A stretch of DNA of 64,000 nt from Candidatus Woesearchaeota archaeon (GCA_016188045.1 JACPIM010000002.1:169514-233513); one strand, 5' to 3'. Shown: positions 41,500 through 50,874, numbered from the stretch's first letter. Notes: generated from the sequence alone by a model not told the origin. A program made the numbers and translations.

Positions 41500-42107
41500 T
41501 TTTTTAACCTCCAATTAACTATTAAATATATTAAAATAGAAAATGTAACACCAAGTAAAAACCACAAAGCAACATTTGGCAAGTTAATTTTTGAAATAAT
41601 TTCCTGCATTGCTTGAGGAGCCACTTCAGGAGCTACTTTCATCATAGCTCCGGCACTAGTAGATTCAACTACCTGTTCATTAACATTATTCACAACAGTA
41701 CTGCTAACAACAGCAAAAGGTTTGTAGAAATAATTTATCAATCCAGCAGCACCAATTCCTAATATTAACATAATAAAAACATCTTTTAATTTTTCTTTTA
41801 AAATTGAACTTTTTTTTGTTGAAATTATAATGTGTTTATTTGCTAACTTATAAATATCCATCTGCCTTCCTTTAGGGCTCCACCTAAATTCTTTGCTCTC
41901 CACTAATCCATTTTCAATTAGATTTTTCATATTATAATCAACCGTACTTATAGGAACATTCAAGTCTTTGCTGATTTCAGAAGCAGTAGCTTCATTTTTT
42001 TCAGATAAGTAATCCAATATTTTTCTAGCAGTGTCATTGCTAATAACCTCAGCTAATTTCTTAGCTTTCTCTTCTTCCAATGAAACCATAATAAACTTAT
42101 CTGCCAT
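41496..42107 (-). CDS. ArsR-like winged-helix regulator with a C-terminal membrane part
   Basis: Residues 1-95 form a winged helix (ISNDTARKILDYLSEKNEATASEISKDLNVPISTVDYNMKNLIENGLVES). Two helices follow, at about 110-125 and 180-200, with a Ser/Ala/Val-rich outer segment between them. This looks like a membrane-bound one-component regulator. It is directly upstream of, and overlaps by 4 nt, the SIMPL gene, so it may sense an outside signal and control that pair (inference). Confidence 0.82.
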   Translation of the reverse strand: MADKFIMVSLEEEKAKKLAEVISNDTARKILDYLSEKNEATASEISKDLNVPISTVDYNMKNLIENGLVESKEFRWSPKGRQMDIYKLANKHIIISTKKSSILKEKLKDVFIMLILGIGAAGLINYFYKPFAVVSSTVVNNVNEQVVESTSAGAMMKVAPEVAPQAMQEIISKINLPNVALWFLLGVTFSILIYLIVNWRLKK

Positions 42108-42167
42108 ATAAAAATCTAAGAAAAAACAACTATATAAATATTATCTTAACTTCAAATCTAACTGAAG

Positions 42168-42560
42168 TTATAAACCATATTGTGCTCTAGCTTCTTCATA
42201 AACACGAACAATATCAGGATCTCCATATTCCCCTATTGCCTTCCTTATTTCTACATCAGTAAAATACTGTCTCCTCCATTCCCTTCTTATTGCTATTCCT
42301 TCTCCATTACACAAATGTTTACCTATTTTTTCTAGATAAGTAATATCTGGGAACTGGCCACCAGTATTCTCAATCTGAGGATCAAATAATACTCTTCCTT
42401 TTTCATCAATACCACCAACTGATTGATTTACTGCTATTCTGTAAACTCCACCAACATCATTAACTAAAGCCTCAAGCAAGTAATATCTTCCGTTACTTCT
42501 ATCACGAGTACCCTTCTTTTCTGGCCACAATCTTGAAAACGTAACCGTTTCCTTATTCAT
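42168..42560 (-). CDS. Hypothetical protein, about 130 residues
   Basis: The start at ATG 42560 (MNKETVTFSRLWPEKKGTRDR) is preferred over the ATG 15 nt upstream. It is soluble, with a strand-rich N-terminal half (YYLLEALVNDVGGVYRIAVNQSVGG) and a helical end (FTDVEIRKAIGEYGDPDIVRVYEEARAQ). I do not recognise a family. It stands alone upstream of the tRNA-Arg. Confidence 0.55.
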   Translation of the reverse strand: MNKETVTFSRLWPEKKGTRDRSNGRYYLLEALVNDVGGVYRIAVNQSVGGIDEKGRVLFDPQIENTGGQFPDITYLEKIGKHLCNGEGIAIRREWRRQYFTDVEIRKAIGEYGDPDIVRVYEEARAQYGL

Positions 42561-42630
42561 TTTTGTTCTCCTCATCTAGTAATCTTTCTAAATAAGACAC
42601 CAATCATATAGTGAATGATGTCAAAGCCCT

Positions 42631-42702
42631 TTAAGCTAAGACCACTAGAACTAAAGCTACCACTAACAAAATCTTTATTATGGGATTATTAGCGGTTTTC
42701 AT
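42631..42702 (-). CDS. Possible 23-residue membrane peptide
   Basis: A short frame (MKTANNPIIKILLVVALVLVVLA) forms one hydrophobic helix with a basic start. There is no clear ribosome binding site, so it may be chance. It lies in the otherwise gene-free 42561-42777. Confidence 0.25.
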   Translation of the reverse strand: MKTANNPIIKILLVVALVLVVLA

Positions 42703-42777
42703 ACCATAAACTACGTTTTAAGTATTTTTAAACTTTTTGAAAAGGTTTTTAAATTAAAATAAACCACTAAATAATAT

Positions 42778-42908
42778 GGGCCTGTAGCTCAGCTTGGAAA
42801 TAAGGATTGCATCCTTATCAACCTGCAAACTTATTAAGCAAATAGAGCACCAGCCTTCTAATTCAGGAGGCAAGCTGGGGGTCGTCGGTTCAAATCCGAT
42901 CGGGCCCG
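42778..42908 (+). tRNA. tRNA-Arg(UCU) with two introns
   Basis: Acceptor GGGCCTG pairs with CGGGCCC (42901-42907), followed by G73. The T arm is GTCGG-TTCAAAT-CCGAT. The anticodon stem CCAGC/GCTGG (42850-42854, 42874-42878) encloses CT-TCT-AA with 12 extra bases after position 37, the canonical archaeal intron site. The D stem GCTC/GAGC (42787-42790, 42845-42848) encloses a loop that carries about 44 extra bases (about 42798-42841). At that insert GCTT pairs with AAGC, and AATAAG with CTTATT, separated by 3-base bulges, as in a relaxed bulge-helix-bulge splice motif. After removal of both inserts the cloverleaf is normal. Confidence 0.82.
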
Positions 42909-43020
42909 TTTTTACACTTTTCAAATTAAAACAGTTTTAATCTAAAGTGAGCAATATCTTAATTAAAATATATTTCACAAATTAATAATAGTTATAAAAG
43001 ACTTAATTTACTGAAAATTA

Positions 43021-44532
43021 ATGATTCAAGAAATAGCTTCTGGTTTATCAGCAGAGGAATTATTTGAAAGAGGAATCGGGCTGTCTTATTCAGATTTTAC
43101 AACTCTCAATACTAACTTTGCTAATACAGATAGGAAGGATATTTCTTTAGAAACCGAATTAGGTAAAGGAATAAAACTACAAACCCCCATAATTGCCTCT
43201 CCAATGGATACGGTAACTAGTGATAAACTTTGTATTGCTTTGGCTTTACAAGGAGGTATAGGGGCAATACATTATAATCATAAAGGAGAAGATGGAAAAC
43301 CAAGTATAGATATGCAAGTTAAGGAAATTGTTAGAGTTAAAAGATTTCAGAATGGATTTATCGAGAACCCAGTTACTATATCACCAGATATGACAATTGC
43401 ACAGGCAATTGAAGTTGGAGAAAAAAATAGAATAGGTGATTGGGTTATCAGGACTTTTCCTGTAACTGCTGATGGTAATACCAACGGAAGGTTAGTAGGC
43501 CTACTAAGAAAATATGATTATTTCAGAGGATCAAGAACAGATCTAAAAGTAAGAGACAGAATGATATTTTTGGAAAAGTTAGTTGTAGCAGAGTATCCAG
43601 TTACTCTAGATAGAGCAAAAGAGATTTTATGGGAGAACCATATATCATCACTACCAATAGTTGATGGTGTTTGTAATCTTAAATATCTAGTGACAAGAAG
43701 AGATATTGAAAAAAGTGAACAATATCCTCTAGCTACAAAGGATGCTAATAACAGGTTAAGAGTTATTTTTGCAGTTGATACACGGCCAGATGCACATGAA
43801 AGATTAGATCTTGGATTTGCTGCTGGTGCAGATGGAGTTATAGTTGATACTTCACAAGGTTTCACCAAATATGCAAGAGATATGATAAGATATATAAAAA
43901 ATAAATTTCCAGACAAATTATTAATAGGAGGAAATATATCCACAAGAGAGGCAGCAAAGTTTCTGGCTGAAGAGGGAATTGACGCATACCGCAATGGTCA
44001 AGGTTCTGGATCAATATGTACAACAGCTGGAGCAATTGGTATTGCTCGTTCACCAGCAACAGCAGTTTATGAATGTTCAAAATTATTAGTTGATACAAAT
44101 GTTAGAACCATAGCAGACGGCGGATTAAGAGAAGTAGGAGATATTTTTAAAGCAATTGCGATTGGCGCACATTGTGCAATGCTTGGAAATTTACTTGCTG
44201 GGACAGAAGAAAGTCCGGGAGAAGTTATAATAGATCGTGAAACAGGACTACCAACCAAAGTTTATAGGGGAATGGGGTCTGCTGAAGCCAATGTTGGTTC
44301 TTGTAGAGGTTATACGCGACTTCCAGAAGGAATACTAGCAAGGGTAAAATATAGGGGCAGTATTCATATGTGGGTTCCATTAATCCGTGATGGGTTAATT
44401 CATGCCCTCGAAGTACAAGATTGTGGGAACATAGCTGAACTTCATAGAAAAATGTATGCAGGAGAACTAAGGTTTGATAAAGAAAATCAACAGTCACACG
44501 ATGAAAGAAAAAGGAGTAATTTATTTTTATAA
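43021..44532 (+). CDS. guaB: IMP dehydrogenase
   Basis: It oxidises IMP to XMP, the first step to GMP. At 503 residues it has the catalytic TIM barrel with two CBS domains inserted (about residues 110-235). Seen motifs: IIASPMDTVTSDKL, the GGIGAIHYNH strand, DTSQG, GGNISTREAA and the Cys loop GSGSICTTAG. The usual Arg after CTT is replaced by Ala. The flap Arg-Tyr pair is present (ARVKYRG). It is followed after 3 nt by purA. Confidence 0.92.
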   Translation: MIQEIASGLSAEELFERGIGLSYSDFTTLNTNFANTDRKDISLETELGKGIKLQTPIIASPMDTVTSDKLCIALALQGGIGAIHYNHKGEDGKPSIDMQVKEIVRVKRFQNGFIENPVTISPDMTIAQAIEVGEKNRIGDWVIRTFPVTADGNTNGRLVGLLRKYDYFRGSRTDLKVRDRMIFLEKLVVAEYPVTLDRAKEILWENHISSLPIVDGVCNLKYLVTRRDIEKSEQYPLATKDANNRLRVIFAVDTRPDAHERLDLGFAAGADGVIVDTSQGFTKYARDMIRYIKNKFPDKLLIGGNISTREAAKFLAEEGIDAYRNGQGSGSICTTAGAIGIARSPATAVYECSKLLVDTNVRTIADGGLREVGDIFKAIAIGAHCAMLGNLLAGTEESPGEVIIDRETGLPTKVYRGMGSAEANVGSCRGYTRLPEGILARVKYRGSIHMWVPLIRDGLIHALEVQDCGNIAELHRKMYAGELRFDKENQQSHDERKRSNLFL

Positions 44533-44535
44533 ATA

Positions 44536-45966
44536 ATGTCTCTAGATAAATTATTAGATAATATAAGAATTTTAGCAGTTGTCTGTAATCAATTTGGAGA
44601 TTCAGGAAAAGGAAAGTTTGTAGACTATTTTTCATCAAATTGGGCAAATGTTGTAGCAAGAGGTACTGGCGGAAATAATGCAGGCCACACAATAATAGTC
44701 AATGGAAGGGAAAAAGTATTCCACTTGCTACCAGTAGGTGTTGCTTATGATTCTAGTGGTGTAATTAGCATACTAGGAAATGGAATGGTTTTAGATGTTA
44801 AAGTTTTAGCTGAAGAGTTAGATGAATTAGATAATGAAGGAGCAACGTATAATCACCTCAGAATAAGCGAGGATGCAACTGTAATAATGCCTTGGCATAT
44901 TGCAATTGATCAAGCAAAAAATCAATCACAAAAAGATGGTGGAATCGGTTCAACAGGAAGAGGAATAGGTCCAGCATATGCAGATAAAGTTGCCAGAAAA
45001 GCAGTAAAAATAAGGGATTTATTTAATACTGACACTTTAGTTAAAAAAGTTTTAAAGTTGTCAGAGATTTATCCAGATCAAAATATAAACGCAAAGGATT
45101 TAGTTGAATACATTCTGCCATTTGTACCTAGAATAAAACCATTTGTTAGAGATACAGTAACTGAAATGCATCAGTTCGTAAGGGAAGGTAAAAAGATATT
45201 ATTAGAGGGAGCACAAGGATTATTACTAAGCATAGAACACGGCGTAGATCCTTATGTAACTTCATCAGACTGTTCTTTAAATGGAACTGCTTCTGGTGTA
45301 GGATTGCCAGCAAATGCAGTTGACCTCTCAATAGGATTAATAAAATTCCCATTTATGACGCGAGTAGGTGGCGGACCATTTCCAACAGAAATTGGAGGAT
45401 TAAGATCTGAAAAACATTGTGGTGAGGGATTTACTAAAAAAGATGAATTAGAAAGGTTTGGAATAAAATATGAAATACAAGATGGTAAAATCAAGTATAA
45501 TCCAAAAGATGAAAAAATACTGCAAATGATGAATTCACAAGACACCTTCATAAAAGGTATAGGAATAAGGCTTGCAGCCGGAGAATATGGAGCTACTACT
45601 GGGCGCCCAAGAAGAGTAGGATGTACAGATGCGGTTGCAGCAAGATATGCCGTAGGCATTAATGGACCAATAATGGCGCTAACCAAAGTTGATTGTATGT
45701 CAGGAGCAGATAGTTTTAATATCTGTTATGATTACCAAATTGATGCTCAAAGAGATTTGCGATTCAAGAGAGATGCAGCTTATTTAAGAAAAATTACTCC
45801 TCAATATCAAATATATGGCGGATATGGCAAAATTAATTCAGCTGGAATATTTAAGGATTTACCTGCAAGATTAATGGATGCTATAAGGGATTTTGAAATA
45901 TTCACAAGTGGCAAGGTAGTTGTTGTTTCTACTGGGCCAGAGAAAGAACAAACAATAGTAAGATAA
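44536..45966 (+). CDS. purA: Adenylosuccinate synthetase
   Basis: It joins IMP and Asp with GTP, the first step to AMP. The N-terminal GTP/IMP site reads QFGDSGKGK where most enzymes have QWGDEGKGK; the catalytic Asp and the Gly/Lys are kept. GGNNAGHTI (His), the STGRGIGPAYADK and TTGRPRRVGCTD motifs are also present. The 476-residue length is slightly above the usual 430. It is coupled to guaB, so both branches from IMP are expressed together. Confidence 0.93.
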   Translation: MSLDKLLDNIRILAVVCNQFGDSGKGKFVDYFSSNWANVVARGTGGNNAGHTIIVNGREKVFHLLPVGVAYDSSGVISILGNGMVLDVKVLAEELDELDNEGATYNHLRISEDATVIMPWHIAIDQAKNQSQKDGGIGSTGRGIGPAYADKVARKAVKIRDLFNTDTLVKKVLKLSEIYPDQNINAKDLVEYILPFVPRIKPFVRDTVTEMHQFVREGKKILLEGAQGLLLSIEHGVDPYVTSSDCSLNGTASGVGLPANAVDLSIGLIKFPFMTRVGGGPFPTEIGGLRSEKHCGEGFTKKDELERFGIKYEIQDGKIKYNPKDEKILQMMNSQDTFIKGIGIRLAAGEYGATTGRPRRVGCTDAVAARYAVGINGPIMALTKVDCMSGADSFNICYDYQIDAQRDLRFKRDAAYLRKITPQYQIYGGYGKINSAGIFKDLPARLMDAIRDFEIFTSGKVVVVSTGPEKEQTIVR

Positions 45967-46013
45967 TTCTAAAAGAGTAAAAATTAGAATATTCTAAGTT
46001 TTTTATTTTCTTT

Positions 46014-46084
46014 AGGATAGTAGTCTAGCTTGGTAAGATTCACACCCAAGTACATGCAAATCCAGGTTCAAATCTTAGCAACCC
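46014..46084 (+). pseudogene. Degenerate tRNA-Pro-like sequence
   Basis: The D-arm GTCTAGCTTGGTAAGATT and a T-loop GGTTCAAATC have the spacing of tRNA-Pro. The acceptor ends (AGGATAG, CAACCCA) pair at only four of seven positions, the T stem has a mismatch and the anticodon arm is not formed. It looks like a decayed tRNA gene. It could also be a tRNA with an unusual structure, which I cannot exclude. Confidence 0.4.
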
Positions 46085-46091
46085 AAGTTAG

Positions 46092-48911
46092 TTAGTACCT
46101 CCTAGGTTTTATTAACACAAAATAAACAATTAAGAATAATATTATATCAACTATTATAAAAGATACCAAAATAGTTGCACCAGTACTAATTTTTTTATTA
46201 TCATTAGAAAATAGATTATTAAATCCACCATCCTCTGTTTTAATAAAAAGGTTATCAATTAATTCACCATAACAGTTTCTTTCTTCGCTTGGTTTATTAT
46301 TAATAGCCACGCATTTACTTTCATCAGTACATATTCTTATCTGTTTGCCATTAATGCATTCTCCAAATTTGCCACAAGACCAATTTTCTTTACAGATAAT
46401 TTGCTCTATTATTTTAGTATCCTTAAACAGGCTAGAAGATCCACCGCCATCACCATTACTTACAGATCCTTCCACTACAAGATATTCAGAAAACCCTTTA
46501 ACTTCTACAATTAATATTTTTCCTGCTTGATCATAACTTATTAGTTTACAATCTAGTTCATTACATAATACGCCATCTTTTTTTATTTTTGGATCTTTAA
46601 AGTTTATATTATAAAAAGTTATTAAAGCGGGCTTATTAAAGCCAGAATAATCTTCACTATATATTATAACCTTCTTATCTTTTATTTCAACTAAATTATC
46701 AATATTCAAGGAAACAAAGCACCCACTTTCATTAATATTTACCAAATCTAGTTTTTCTTTAAATTTTATCTCAGCTATTTTTTCTTTAAATATTCTAAAA
46801 TTAATAATCTCTCTATAATCGCTACCATTAAAATCAATGTTAAGTATAGAACTTCTAGGCCTTAAATTATTCAGTTCATCAAAACTAATGTCTTGTTTTT
46901 TTTCTTCACAAAAGTCAATTCCGATAGGGCAGTTTTTAATATCATGTTCATATAATCCATCATCATCTTTATCTTCGCATCCAGAACCAATTGTAGAACA
47001 GCTTAAATCTGTATAATTAATACTATATCTACATCCAATTCTAGTGCATACATCAATAGTACATTTATCTCTATCATCACAACTAGAATTATCAAAAAGA
47101 AACACATTCTGGTTATTAACACATAAACTAGTTACACAACTAGGCAGATCATTATACTCATAGCAACTTAAAGCACTAGTGCTTGTGCTTGTAGATGAAG
47201 TTGTTGTAGATGTAATACTTATTTGTCTTGTACTAGAGCTGGTTGTTGAACTAGTAGAAGTAGTAGTTGCATAACTTCCGGAGTTAAACTCAAAAGGACC
47301 AATATCAGGAGCTAGGCCATACCATTCCCTACAGCCAGAAGAATCTGGCCCTGGATTTGAGCAGTGATATCCTGGAATTATTGTTCCTGCATCAATAAAT
47401 ACACTAGTAGATTTTAATCCAAATATAGACTGCATAGTTGCAACAGCATAATTATATGCGTCTTCTGCATCTACAAAACATTGAGAAGACTGGCAATTAG
47501 GATAATTTAATGGCTCTAAAACATCTGGTGTTCTATCTCCATCACTATCAATATCCAATAGGCCAAGATTATTAAATTGCGTTGTATAATCAACGTCTGC
47601 CCCGGTTAAAGTGTTAGGATTCAACGCTTCGCTTTGAAAAATCCCATCTTCAACATAATTATAGTCAGAAATTCCTGGAATTAAAGCATTATATCCTAAA
47701 TCTTTTATGTTATTATTAAAAAATGCACTATTTTTTACATATGTAGCCTGATTTCCGCTTAATTGACCTCCTGAAAATCCATCATCTGTTCTCATTACCA
47801 GATTATGATATATCCTAGCGCCATTACCATCAAAAACATTTGCTATTAAGCCCGTACTAGTTCCTGTTCCACCAAACCCTATAAAAATAATATTTCCATA
47901 AGCATAATCGTTATTATTGGTTTGTGTTCCTGTAGGCTTGAATTTTAATCCGTATCCGTTAGCTCCCGCAGAGCCTTGGTAATTTGCAAGATAGAGTATA
48001 TTATCTCTGAACACATTATACCCCGGACCATTCTCATTTGTGTTTAGGTTCCCATCCTGGTTATGGTGATTTACATTTCCATATACTGTGGTATCAATAG
48101 CTCCATTGGCAATAGGCATTCCATGAGCAGAATTCTGGTCATTCAAACAGCCAATATAATCTTCCTCAGTACAGTCTATACCAATATGGTGCACATGATT
48201 ATATCTAATGATTGTATTTACTGAGTCAGTAGCATAATTTGAAGAATGGCGCAATTCTATCCCTATTGATAAATGATGAACATGATTATATTCAATTATT
48301 GCATTTTCATTTGGTCCTGCAAGAGATATTCCTTTTGTTAAATGGATATTGTTGGTTATTAACTCTGTATAACCACTTTGATAAACATGATTTTTTCTAA
48401 GTATTAAACCTCTTGTACCAGTTGCCTTTATTCCTGGTTGTGAGGAATCTGTATCTTTGACTGTAAAGCCTTCTACTGTAATATAGTGTCCTTGATTTGC
48501 TATAATGTCTGCAAGACCTATTCCAATTCCATAAGAACCTTGGAATTGTCCATCAATTATGGGTATTTCTCCAGGATAATTTTTAAAAGTAATCCTATCT
48601 GTTGCTGTTCCACTTCTTCTTATAACTAAATTTGTCAGATAAGTTCCCCCTCTAACATAAACTAAATCTCCAGGAATAATAACATTAGCCGCTTTTTGCA
48701 GGGTAGTATAAGCCTGTGTTCCTAGACCATTAATACAGCCACCTCCCCTTGGTAGACTGGGTTCATAATGTTTACCATTTGAATTCAAACAGTCAGCAGT
48801 TAATGTGTTATCAACATATAATATTCTATTTTCCCTAGCATAAATAGTATTACTAAAGCCACCAATAGCAAGACCAATCAAAATTATACAAAAGATAATC
48901 GCCTTTTTCAT
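46092..48911 (-). CDS. Secreted right-handed beta-helix protein with a Ser/Thr linker and C-terminal anchor
   Basis: This 939-residue surface protein has a signal peptide (about 1-25), a parallel beta-helix domain (about 30-420) of the pectate-lyase/NosD kind with repeated YNHVHHL / ILRKNHVY rungs and YTTLQKAANVIIPGD typical of DUF1565-like proteins, a calcium-site-like DIDSDGDRTPD, a low-complexity Thr/Ser linker (about 550-585), a Cys-rich region, a strand-rich domain, and a C-terminal transmembrane helix with a basic end. A polysaccharide-binding or degrading role is possible; no catalytic set was verified. Confidence 0.82.
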   Translation of the reverse strand: MKKAIIFCIILIGLAIGGFSNTIYARENRILYVDNTLTADCLNSNGKHYEPSLPRGGGCINGLGTQAYTTLQKAANVIIPGDLVYVRGGTYLTNLVIRRSGTATDRITFKNYPGEIPIIDGQFQGSYGIGIGLADIIANQGHYITVEGFTVKDTDSSQPGIKATGTRGLILRKNHVYQSGYTELITNNIHLTKGISLAGPNENAIIEYNHVHHLSIGIELRHSSNYATDSVNTIIRYNHVHHIGIDCTEEDYIGCLNDQNSAHGMPIANGAIDTTVYGNVNHHNQDGNLNTNENGPGYNVFRDNILYLANYQGSAGANGYGLKFKPTGTQTNNNDYAYGNIIFIGFGGTGTSTGLIANVFDGNGARIYHNLVMRTDDGFSGGQLSGNQATYVKNSAFFNNNIKDLGYNALIPGISDYNYVEDGIFQSEALNPNTLTGADVDYTTQFNNLGLLDIDSDGDRTPDVLEPLNYPNCQSSQCFVDAEDAYNYAVATMQSIFGLKSTSVFIDAGTIIPGYHCSNPGPDSSGCREWYGLAPDIGPFEFNSGSYATTTSTSSTTSSSTRQISITSTTTSSTSTSTSALSCYEYNDLPSCVTSLCVNNQNVFLFDNSSCDDRDKCTIDVCTRIGCRYSINYTDLSCSTIGSGCEDKDDDGLYEHDIKNCPIGIDFCEEKKQDISFDELNNLRPRSSILNIDFNGSDYREIINFRIFKEKIAEIKFKEKLDLVNINESGCFVSLNIDNLVEIKDKKVIIYSEDYSGFNKPALITFYNINFKDPKIKKDGVLCNELDCKLISYDQAGKILIVEVKGFSEYLVVEGSVSNGDGGGSSSLFKDTKIIEQIICKENWSCGKFGECINGKQIRICTDESKCVAINNKPSEERNCYGELIDNLFIKTEDGGFNNLFSNDNKKISTGATILVSFIIVDIILFLIVYFVLIKPRRY

Positions 48912-49018
48912 ATTACAAAAAAATGCTTAAACCCACATTAATTAACCTTTGCTTTAATTATAATCACTATTAATAGTTACGAAATCTATATAAATAAAAC
49001 ATAATCCTTCAGTATTAA

Positions 49019-49154
49019 GCGTCGGTGCCCAAGCGGTTAAGGGGACCGATATATAAAAATAGTCCAACCTGCAGCCTTTGGGTAGTTAGCGGTTATTCAT
49101 TAAGCAAAGAATTAATGAACCATAAATTCCCAGGTTCGAATCCTGGCCGACGCT
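49019..49154 (+). tRNA. Class II tRNA (Leu/Ser-like) with intron, anticodon unresolved
   Basis: Acceptor GCGTCGG pairs perfectly with CCGACGC (49147-49153), the D arm TGCCCAAGCGGTTAAGGG is Leu/Ser-like and the T arm CCAGG-TTCGAAT-CCTGG is perfect. With 135 nt it is about 50 nt too long, so one or more introns are present. GACCG (49044-49048) with CGGTT (49090-49094) is the best anticodon stem, and TTCATTAA/TTAATGAA (8 bp) forms a further hairpin. I could not derive a sensible anticodon. Position 73 is T. The words CAACCTGCA and ATTAAGCAAA are shared with the tRNA-Arg insert. Confidence 0.7.
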
Positions 49155-49164
49155 TTACTTTAAA

Positions 49165-49986
49165 ATGGGACATTGGGCTAAAAGTTTATTTGGAAAAGAA
49201 CACTTTGAAAGCACCGGTTTAGTTATTGCAGGAACAAATCCACAAGAATTTGAAAAAAGAATTCTTAATCTATTTGATAAAGTTATATCCAGCAAGGATA
49301 ATGTATATCATGGACATTTAGTTGAAAAAGATGGAAAACAATACCCAGTGGTATTCAATGTATATGGCGCCCCCGCCATGTTAGATGTTTTAACTGAAAT
49401 GCATGATGGCGGTTGTAGAACTGTTTTATTTATAGGTTATGCTTATGGAGGATATAAACAAAATTTAGAAGTGGGTTCAATAGTTATTCCGAATATGGTA
49501 TATCATTTTGATGGTATATACAGCACACTTGATCCACAAAGATTATTAGCTACACCAGATAAAAAATTAACTGCCCTAGTAAAGGAATTCTTTAACAAGC
49601 AGGGAATAGAATATCACGTCGGCTCAAACATATCGGTTCCAGCAGTAACTTTTCAACTACCACACGCAAATAAAAGATATAAGAGAATCAAACCACTAAC
49701 AGTTGAAATGGAATTGGCATCATGTTTATCAAGATCAAGAGATATTGGTGTAAGAGCAACGGGTATTTTGATAATAAGTGATAATAAATCTTCAAGTATA
49801 GGAGATGAAACAAAGAGAGAGCTAAGACATAATGCAAAAACAAGAATACTAACGTCCTTAATTGAAAATATTAAATTATTCAACTTACCAGCACCAAAAC
49901 CAAAAAAAGAATTTAGCATTGATGAGCATCTTGCTTCTATTATTGAGGATCCACAAGACATAACAAACGTTTATAGAAAAAAATAA
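49165..49986 (+). CDS. Nucleoside phosphorylase-like protein (PNP/UDP family)
   Basis: The 273-residue protein has the phosphorylase fold pattern VVFNVYGAPAMLDVLTEMHDGGCRTVLFIGYAYGG...LEVGSIVIPN, followed by VEMELASCLSRSR, which fits the VEMEx nucleoside/ribose-binding Glu motif, and a late IISDNKSS (Asp). A role in purine or pyrimidine salvage suits the purine genes nearby. The exact nucleoside is open. It starts 11 nt after the tRNA, so it is likely read through from the tRNA promoter. Confidence 0.78.
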   Translation: MGHWAKSLFGKEHFESTGLVIAGTNPQEFEKRILNLFDKVISSKDNVYHGHLVEKDGKQYPVVFNVYGAPAMLDVLTEMHDGGCRTVLFIGYAYGGYKQNLEVGSIVIPNMVYHFDGIYSTLDPQRLLATPDKKLTALVKEFFNKQGIEYHVGSNISVPAVTFQLPHANKRYKRIKPLTVEMELASCLSRSRDIGVRATGILIISDNKSSSIGDETKRELRHNAKTRILTSLIENIKLFNLPAPKPKKEFSIDEHLASIIEDPQDITNVYRKK

Positions 49987-50074
49987 TTCATTAAATATCT
50001 AGTTAAAGAAGTAAATAAAAAATTAAATAGAACAAAACAAAAAGTAAATAAACGTGAGTTTAATCTAAAAAACA

Positions 50075-50629
50075 ATGAAAACTTTAGAATATGAATCAAG
50101 AATAGAGGATAAAGTTAAGCAGGTTTATGTAATAGTAACAACTTTAAGAGAAGAAGAATACAGAAGACTACAGCAAGATCGTAAACAACTGGAAGAAATT
50201 TTATTTAATTTAAACAAACGATTAAATGATAATAACCTAGAAGCTATAACAACAAAGGATTATCAAGTTCATTTCATTTCCTATGAAACATTAAGAAAAT
50301 TACCAAAAATAGGTTATGATTCACCAGATTTAATACCTCCATTACCAGAGATAATAAAGGTTCCAGATGGTTCTTTAGGTTACGGAATGGACCGATATGG
50401 TAGTGGCTGGGTAGTAAAAGGAATGTTTATTCCTTCATTAAACAGAATCTATCTTTTGGAATCTTCAGGAGAAGATGTTCTTAATCATGAACTAGCCCAC
50501 TGGTATAGATATTGGACAGGAGCTAGCCAAGGTCTCACTCGAGCACAAGAAGAAGCCGGAGCAGAAAGAGATAAAATAAAAGCAAGAAATAAATTTGAAG
50601 AAGTAATAGCAAGAGCAGAATTGAATTAA
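50075..50629 (+). CDS. Hypothetical protein with an HELAH zinc motif
   Basis: The 184-residue protein has a coiled-coil-like N-terminal region (LREEEYRRLQQDRKQLEEILFNLNKRL), a middle domain and then EDVLNHELAHWYRYWTG, a zincin-like HExxH motif, with Glu-rich sequence following (QEEAGAERD). There is no signal peptide. Metalloprotease activity is inferred from the motif only. It overlaps the convergent gene by 4 nt. Confidence 0.6.
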   Translation: MKTLEYESRIEDKVKQVYVIVTTLREEEYRRLQQDRKQLEEILFNLNKRLNDNNLEAITTKDYQVHFISYETLRKLPKIGYDSPDLIPPLPEIIKVPDGSLGYGMDRYGSGWVVKGMFIPSLNRIYLLESSGEDVLNHELAHWYRYWTGASQGLTRAQEEAGAERDKIKARNKFEEVIARAELN

Positions 50630-50874
50630 AGTATTGTTCTATCTATAAATAAATATCCGTTTCTTCTTAAAACATCCATAACTCTATCTTTTTCTTCCAT
50701 CATTATTGTGCTTGCTCCATTTGACTCACCAAACCTATATCCTCTAGAAACGAATACACCATCCATACCAACAAACGTTAATCTATATTCAAAAGAATAA
50801 GCTCTATCAACTCTAATTTCTATAGGGTTTAATTCTTTTGCTTTATCAGTTGGAAAATGATCTTCTATTGCCAT
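50626..50874 (-). CDS. Hypothetical protein, 82 residues
   Basis: A small soluble protein with beta-like segments (IEIRVDRAYSFEYRLTFVGMDGVFVSRGY) and a helical C-terminal part (VMDVLRRNGYLFID). No family was recognised. It forms a pair with the 141-residue gene upstream (13-nt gap). Confidence 0.5.
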   Translation of the reverse strand: MAIEDHFPTDKAKELNPIEIRVDRAYSFEYRLTFVGMDGVFVSRGYRFGESNGASTIMMEEKDRVMDVLRRNGYLFIDRTIL

